Below, piece after piece: positions 6,214 through 9,535 of a stretch of 9,535 bases of DNA. This DNA is from an uncultured Carnobacterium sp. (GTDB lineage: Bacteria; Bacillota; Bacilli; Lactobacillales; Aerococcaceae), in contig CALCML010000078.1 of the NCBI GenBank assembly GCA_937967765.1, forward strand, positions 1 through 9,535. The letters are read 5' to 3'. Below the pieces are notes generated by a model. That model was not told where the DNA came from, did no database searches, and saw only the letters and a list, made by a program, of their open reading frames with translations. Within the stretch, counting starts at the first letter, position 1. Each line of letters starts with the position of its first letter. The position numbers and the translations under genes were made by a program.

Positions 6214-7596
6214 ATGGTTATCACAATTTCAGCTTACGTAATGATGGCAATTTTCATGTACGTTATCATGAAGAAAAAAATGTCACCATTTACAGCTTTA
6301 GTATTAATTCCATTAGTTTTTGCAATTATTTTAGTTGCTACAGGTCAAGTCCAAGACGTTAACATCGGTACATTAATTCGCCAAGGGTTATTCGGTAATA
6401 ACTCAAAAGATAAATTAACAGCGATGAAAGGAACTGCTGAAACAGGGGTTATGCTTCTATTCGCAATCCTTTACTTCTCTACAATGTTAGACGCTGGATT
6501 ATTCGATCCAATCACTAACAAAATGATTCGCTTCGCTAAAGGCGATCCAATGAAAGTATTGATGGCTACTGCTATCGTAGCTGCTGCCGTATCGTTAAAC
6601 GGTGACGGAACTACAACTACATTAATCTGCTGCTCAGCTTTCGTGCCAATTTACAAAAAATTAGACATGAAATTAATGAACTTAGGGGTTCTTGTTATCT
6701 TACAAAACACTATCATGAACTTATTACCATGGGGCGGACCTACTGCTCGTGCGATGTCAGTTCTTGGTGTAGAAGCAGATATCCTAGGTTACTTAGCACC
6801 AGGGATGGTTCTTTCAGTTCTTTACGTAATCTTCTTTGTTGCTCGCTCAATGGGTAAAAAAGAACGTGCTCGTTTAGGTGTCCAAGAATTATCTGAAGAA
6901 GAATTAAACGAATTAACTACAATTTCTGATCCTGAAGTATTAGAAAAACGTCGTCCACAAAACTTCTTAATCAACGCTATCTTAACAATCGTATTAATCG
7001 GTTGGTTAGTTGCTGGTTCATTCATCAATTCAATCGAAGTGAAACCAGTTGTATTATTCTTAGTTGGTACAGGTTTAGCTTTAATGATCAACTACCCAGA
7101 CTTAAAAGCTCAATCTAAACGTATTGGGGACAACGCTGGGGATGCTGTACAAGTAGTATTACTAGTATTCGGTGCCGGAGTATTCATGGGATTATTCCAA
7201 GGAACTGGAATGGCAACAGCTTTAACACAAAGTATCGTTCAAGTTATCCCTCAACAATTAGCAGGATTCTGGTCATTAATCATCGCGATTATCTCAGTAC
7301 CTGGTACATTCTTCTTAACAAACGACGGATTCTACTACGGAGTATTAATTCCATTCGCTGAAATCGGACGTCAATACGGATTCACTGATATGCAAATGGC
7401 ATTAGCTTCATTAATGGGTCAAGCATTCCACTTATTAAGCCCATTAGTAGCGTTCATCTACTTACTATTACGTCTAACAGGATTAGACATGGGTGAATGG
7501 CAAAAAGAATCAGCTAAATACGCAGCTGTTATCTTCGTAATCTTCGTTGTAACAATCGTATTAATGGGTCACATGCCATTATACTTACCACAATAA
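6214..7596 (+). CDS. citH: CitMHS-type divalent metal-citrate transporter
   Basis: A very hydrophobic protein of 460 residues, about a dozen membrane segments, in the CitMHS group of the ion transporter superfamily. Members take up citrate complexed with Mg2+ or Ca2+ and similar ions, with protons; the E. faecalis counterpart is CitH. Likely substrate-binding re-entrant segments are LNGDGTTTTLICC and LLPWGGPTARAM in the N-terminal half and GTFFLTNDGFYYGVLIPF with AFHLLSPLVAF in the C-terminal half. A charged cytoplasmic loop (about 214-248) divides the halves. Two ATGs are adjacent. I prefer the second (6214), since AAGGA is 7 bases before it and only 4 before the first (6211). The gene ends in its own terminator. 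Metal preference cannot be read from the sequence. Confidence 0.93.
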   Translation: MVITISAYVMMAIFMYVIMKKKMSPFTALVLIPLVFAIILVATGQVQDVNIGTLIRQGLFGNNSKDKLTAMKGTAETGVMLLFAILYFSTMLDAGLFDPITNKMIRFAKGDPMKVLMATAIVAAAVSLNGDGTTTTLICCSAFVPIYKKLDMKLMNLGVLVILQNTIMNLLPWGGPTARAMSVLGVEADILGYLAPGMVLSVLYVIFFVARSMGKKERARLGVQELSEEELNELTTISDPEVLEKRRPQNFLINAILTIVLIGWLVAGSFINSIEVKPVVLFLVGTGLALMINYPDLKAQSKRIGDNAGDAVQVVLLVFGAGVFMGLFQGTGMATALTQSIVQVIPQQLAGFWSLIIAIISVPGTFFLTNDGFYYGVLIPFAEIGRQYGFTDMQMALASLMGQAFHLLSPLVAFIYLLLRLTGLDMGEWQKESAKYAAVIFVIFVVTIVLMGHMPLYLPQ

Positions 7597-7615
7597 TATA
7601 ACAATTGAATTTGTG

Positions 7616-7655
7616 AAAAAGACTTGTTCAGGCCTAGCCTAACAAGTCTTTTTTT
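7616..7655 (+). terminator. Rho-independent terminator after citH
   Basis: GACTTGTT and AACAAGTC (7621-7648) form an 8-bp stem that continues, after a bulged C, as AGGC/GCCT around a CTA loop. Seven Ts follow. Five As before the stem pair with the T-run, so it could also act in reverse. It lies 20 bases past the citH stop and separates citH from citO transcription, at least in part. Confidence 0.9.
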
Positions 7656-7684
7656 GTGCATTTTACCCTCTTATCGTTTATACT
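7654..7684 (+). promoter_or_regulatory. Candidate citO promoter
   Basis: TATACT (7679-7684) is a good -10 box between the citH terminator and citO. The -35 is poor: TTGTGC at 7654-7659 with 19-base spacing. A promoter is expected here because the strong terminator would otherwise leave citO dependent on read-through. Start near 7691, with a ~30-base leader. Confidence 0.4.
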
Positions 7685-7720
7685 ATTTCTAATGTTTACA
7701 ATAATTTCCAGGAGGCTACT

Positions 7721-8416
7721 ATGTCAGCGATTATCCAAGCGGTAAAGAAGAATTTAGATATTACCCAAAACAAACCTCTTAAAATTTCGCTCTACGAAGC
7801 TTTTCGTAAAACGATTATCTTAGGAGAAATCCCTGCAGGTACGCGTATTAACGAGAAAGAATTCTCGACTGAGTTAAACATCAGCCGTACACCCATTCGC
7901 TACGCTCTTAACGAGTTAACGAAAGAGCACCTAGTAGAGCACATCCCTAAGATTGGTGTCATCGTAAAAGGAATTTCCATTAAAGATGCCCATGAAATTT
8001 ACGAAATTAGAAAATCACTCGACACATTGGCAACAATCAATGCGATGAAACTCATGACGAAAGAAGACTTCAAAGAGTTAAACGGCATCCTCGAAGAATG
8101 TGAACGTCTCAACAACGAAGACAAAGTCGACGAAGTACTTGCGAACTTCACGACGTTCAATGATTTCATCTACGAAAAATGCCAAATGACACGTCTAAAA
8201 GAAATCGTATTTGAATTACGTACATACGTCATTTACTTCCGCGACCTATCGATTCGTTCATCAGAACGCCGTACAAAAGCACTCGAGGAACACAAACTCA
8301 TCTATCGCGGCATGCTCAATAACGACGTGGAACAAATCACGCTGATTACACACGAGCACTTAGATCGCTCATTACAATTTATTTTGAAACAAATGGAGAA
8401 ATTACACATTGATTAA
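7721..8416 (+). CDS. citO: GntR-family (FadR/FCD) transcriptional regulator of the cit locus, CitO-like
   Basis: A 231-residue regulator of normal length. Residues ~20-83 are a GntR winged helix-turn-helix: LYEAFRKTIILGEIPAGTRI, then the recognition region LNISRTPIRYALNEL (52-66) and the wing HIPKIGVIVKG (74-84). Residues ~88-225 are an all-helical FCD ligand domain. His191 and His213 fall where family members have metal ligands, while the usual FH motif of the domain reads FN at 146-147. In E. faecalis the corresponding protein activates both divergent cit operons when citrate is present. Start supported by AGGAGG five bases before the ATG. It overlaps citG by 8 bases. Other GntR targets cannot be excluded, but the setting makes citrate the likely signal. 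Confidence 0.88.
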   Translation: MSAIIQAVKKNLDITQNKPLKISLYEAFRKTIILGEIPAGTRINEKEFSTELNISRTPIRYALNELTKEHLVEHIPKIGVIVKGISIKDAHEIYEIRKSLDTLATINAMKLMTKEDFKELNGILEECERLNNEDKVDEVLANFTTFNDFIYEKCQMTRLKEIVFELRTYVIYFRDLSIRSSERRTKALEEHKLIYRGMLNNDVEQITLITHEHLDRSLQFILKQMEKLHID

Positions 8417-9239
8417 TCCTGAGTTTTTAGCAAAAGTGGCCACAGACGCCCTTCTACAAGAAGTAAATCTCGCGCCAAAACCCGGCCTCGTGGACCCTAT
8501 TTCTGTCGGCGCTCATAAGGACATGACAAAGGATACCTTCTATCAAAGTATCGAAGCGCTCCGTCCTTATTTACTGGCCTACGCCGAAGCAGGAAGCCGC
8601 CACAACGGCACTCCACTCGACTTATTCAACGAACTTCGCACCCTTGGAAAGCAAGCCGAAGACGCGATGATGGCCGCAACTAACAATATTAACACTCATA
8701 AAGGAGCCAACTTCTCCTTTGCCCTCGTCTTAGGTGCTACAGCTCATACAAAAGGCAACATTCCAGAAGCCTTGCACTACTGCCACCTAATGACGCGCCA
8801 CCTCATCGAAGCGGACTTTGCCAACCTCGACCAAAAAGAACATCTCTCTTACGGTGAAAAACTCTACGTCGAACATGGCATCACAGGCATTCGAGGTGAA
8901 GCAGCAACAGGCTACCCAAGCCTTGCAAAAGCCCTCGACTATTACAATACACTACACACGCACACACCACGTCACCGTGACCTACTCCTTCTTCTGTATC
9001 TCATGACCTTTGTCGAAGACGGAAACCTTATTCACCGCGGCGGAATCGATGCGTATAAACAAGTGCAACAAGAAGCACAACAATTATTTGAAGAAGCACA
9101 AACCCTCACAGAAGCGCAACTCGTAAACCGACTCGAAGACTACGACAACGTCCTTATCGAGCGTAACTTGAGCCCTGGAGGCAGCGCAGACCTACTCTCG
9201 CTCACCTTCTTCTGTCATAAAATACAACAAAACGGATGA
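8409..9239 (+). CDS. citG: Triphosphoribosyl-dephospho-CoA synthase
   Basis: This 276-residue protein makes the CoA-like precursor of the citrate lyase prosthetic group from ATP and 3'-dephospho-CoA; CitX then attaches it to CitD. Family signatures are VNLAPKPGLVDP at residues 19-30, NNINTHKGANFSFAL at 92-106, GIRGEAATGYPSL at 160-172, EDGNLIHRGG at 203-212 and RNLSPGGSADLL at 252-263. The start codon is TTG, inside the end of citO (8-base overlap), with TGGAGA nine bases before it, so translation is probably coupled. Compared with citH and the left operon it uses many more C-ending codons (CTC, GAC, ACC). The terminator stem begins in its last codons. Confidence 0.95.
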   Translation: MINPEFLAKVATDALLQEVNLAPKPGLVDPISVGAHKDMTKDTFYQSIEALRPYLLAYAEAGSRHNGTPLDLFNELRTLGKQAEDAMMAATNNINTHKGANFSFALVLGATAHTKGNIPEALHYCHLMTRHLIEADFANLDQKEHLSYGEKLYVEHGITGIRGEAATGYPSLAKALDYYNTLHTHTPRHRDLLLLLYLMTFVEDGNLIHRGGIDAYKQVQQEAQQLFEEAQTLTEAQLVNRLEDYDNVLIERNLSPGGSADLLSLTFFCHKIQQNG

Positions 9240-9256
9240 ACCCTCATCCGTTTTTT
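9229..9256 (+). terminator. Rho-independent terminator ending the citO-citG unit
   Basis: AAAACGGATGA (9229-9239) pairs with TCATCCGTTTT (9244-9254) around a 4-base loop, followed by further Ts. The left arm contains the last coding bases and the TGA stop of citG, so the terminator overlaps the gene. The A-rich left flank allows some reverse-direction activity. Confidence 0.9.
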
Positions 9257-9271
9257 CTTTACCCTTTTTTC

Positions 9272-9318
9272 AGCACACGCTTCATGTTATTAGTTTTCTC
9301 GAGCACACACCTTATGTT
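9272..9318. repeat. Two imperfect 17-bp direct repeats, 30-bp period
   Basis: AGCACACGCTTCATGTT (9272-9288) and AGCACACACCTTATGTT (9302-9318) agree at 14 of 17 positions; all differences are transitions. A weaker relative, TGCACACCTGTTG, begins near 9349. The repeats lie in non-coding DNA after the citG terminator. Two copies are not enough to call a CRISPR array, and no cas gene is here. The remainder of 9257-9478 shows no gene I can support. Confidence 0.5.
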
Positions 9319-9439
9319 TCCCCTTCCCCGCGCCAGAGAACGTGGCATGCACACCTGTTGCACTCTCTTATTCAAGAAAGGATTAACCTTTTTATTTATC
9401 CTCCCCCTGAGGCCTGATATTCGGAAAAATCTCGGATTC

Positions 9440-9445
9440 TATAAT
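9440..9445 (+). promoter_or_regulatory. Isolated -10 box, possible promoter of a short leader or small RNA
   Basis: A perfect TATAAT. The best -35 candidates are ATATTC (9417-9422, 17-base spacing) and CTGATA (9414-9419, 20-base spacing), both weak. Transcription would start near 9452 and meet the terminator hairpin about 30 bases later. Confidence 0.35.
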
Positions 9446-9478
9446 AGCAGTAATGGGGAATCGTATTAAATGCGAATT

Positions 9479-9514
9479 AAAGGGAGTTAGGAATTTATTC
9501 CTTACTCCCTTTTT
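9479..9514 (+). terminator. Strong terminator hairpin near the right edge
   Basis: AAAGGGAGT (9479-9487) pairs with ACTCCCTTT (9504-9512), and after one T-T mismatch AGGAAT (9489-9494) pairs with ATTCCT (9497-9502) around a two-base loop. A run of five Ts (9510-9514) follows on the plus strand. On the minus strand the tail is only TTTAATT. No plus-strand gene ends just before it, so it may end a short transcript or act as an attenuator for the next gene. Confidence 0.8.
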
Positions 9515-9535
9515 GAGGCTTTAAAGGTGAGAGAC

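Noticed and set aside
9272..9360. CRISPR array
   Set aside because: Only two clear imperfect copies with a 13-base spacer and no cas genes.
9236..9469. 77-codon open frame at the right end
   Set aside because: Its first bases lie in the citG terminator, there is no ribosome binding site, and the product has no recognisable pattern.
9453..9524. 23-codon frame starting MGNRIKCELK that reads through the last terminator
   Set aside because: No ribosome binding site before it, and the frame runs through the hairpin stem; a leader peptide is possible but not supported.
9400..9535. Insertion sequence end
   Set aside because: No transposase, no terminal inverted repeat pair or target duplication could be seen within the window.

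Overview
The window is a citrate-fermentation locus from a low-GC Gram-positive bacterium, most likely of the Lactobacillales. The gene set (citO, citH, oadH, oadD, oadB, citC, citD, citE, citF, citX, citG) matches the cit locus known from Enterococcus faecalis in content. Two points differ. citG lies behind citO instead of at the far end of the lyase operon, and a 45-residue OadG-like membrane peptide sits between oadB and citC. AGGAGG-type ribosome binding sites, A/T-rich control DNA and cre-like sites also fit a Firmicute. I cannot name the genus from sequence alone.

Left arm, minus strand, positions 5880 down to 1: one tightly packed operon reading oadH, oadD, oadB, oadG-like, citC, citD, citE, citF, citX. 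Gaps are 1 to 27 bases and there are two start/stop overlaps. No internal terminator is visible. citX is cut by the window edge after 23 codons. The oxaloacetate decarboxylase alpha subunit (oadA) is not here and would be expected just beyond.

Centre, 5881 to 6213: a divergent control region of about 330 bases. It holds a TATAAT-type promoter for the left operon with a cre-like site in its spacer and a perfect 19-bp palindrome just upstream of its weak -35. It also holds a weaker promoter for citH, a better cre match, two AT-rich dyads sharing TCGCTAT, and a structured leader before citH.

Right arm, plus strand: citH (CitMHS-type metal-citrate transporter) ends at a strong terminator. citO (GntR/FCD regulator) and citG (prosthetic-group precursor synthase) follow as an overlapping pair that ends at a second terminator, which begins within the last codons of citG. 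The last 280 bases hold no convincing gene: two 17-bp imperfect direct repeats, then a -10 box followed closely by a third terminator hairpin, which suggests a small transcript or an attenuated leader of the next gene.

How it works together: CitH imports citrate with a divalent metal. CitC, CitX and CitG mature the acyl carrier protein CitD. CitD, CitE and CitF cleave citrate to acetate and oxaloacetate. The Oad proteins decarboxylate oxaloacetate to pyruvate, and OadB couples this to cation transport. CitO would switch on both arms with citrate, and CcpA at the cre sites would shut them off on preferred sugars. Roles come from family knowledge; the promoter and operator assignments are inference.
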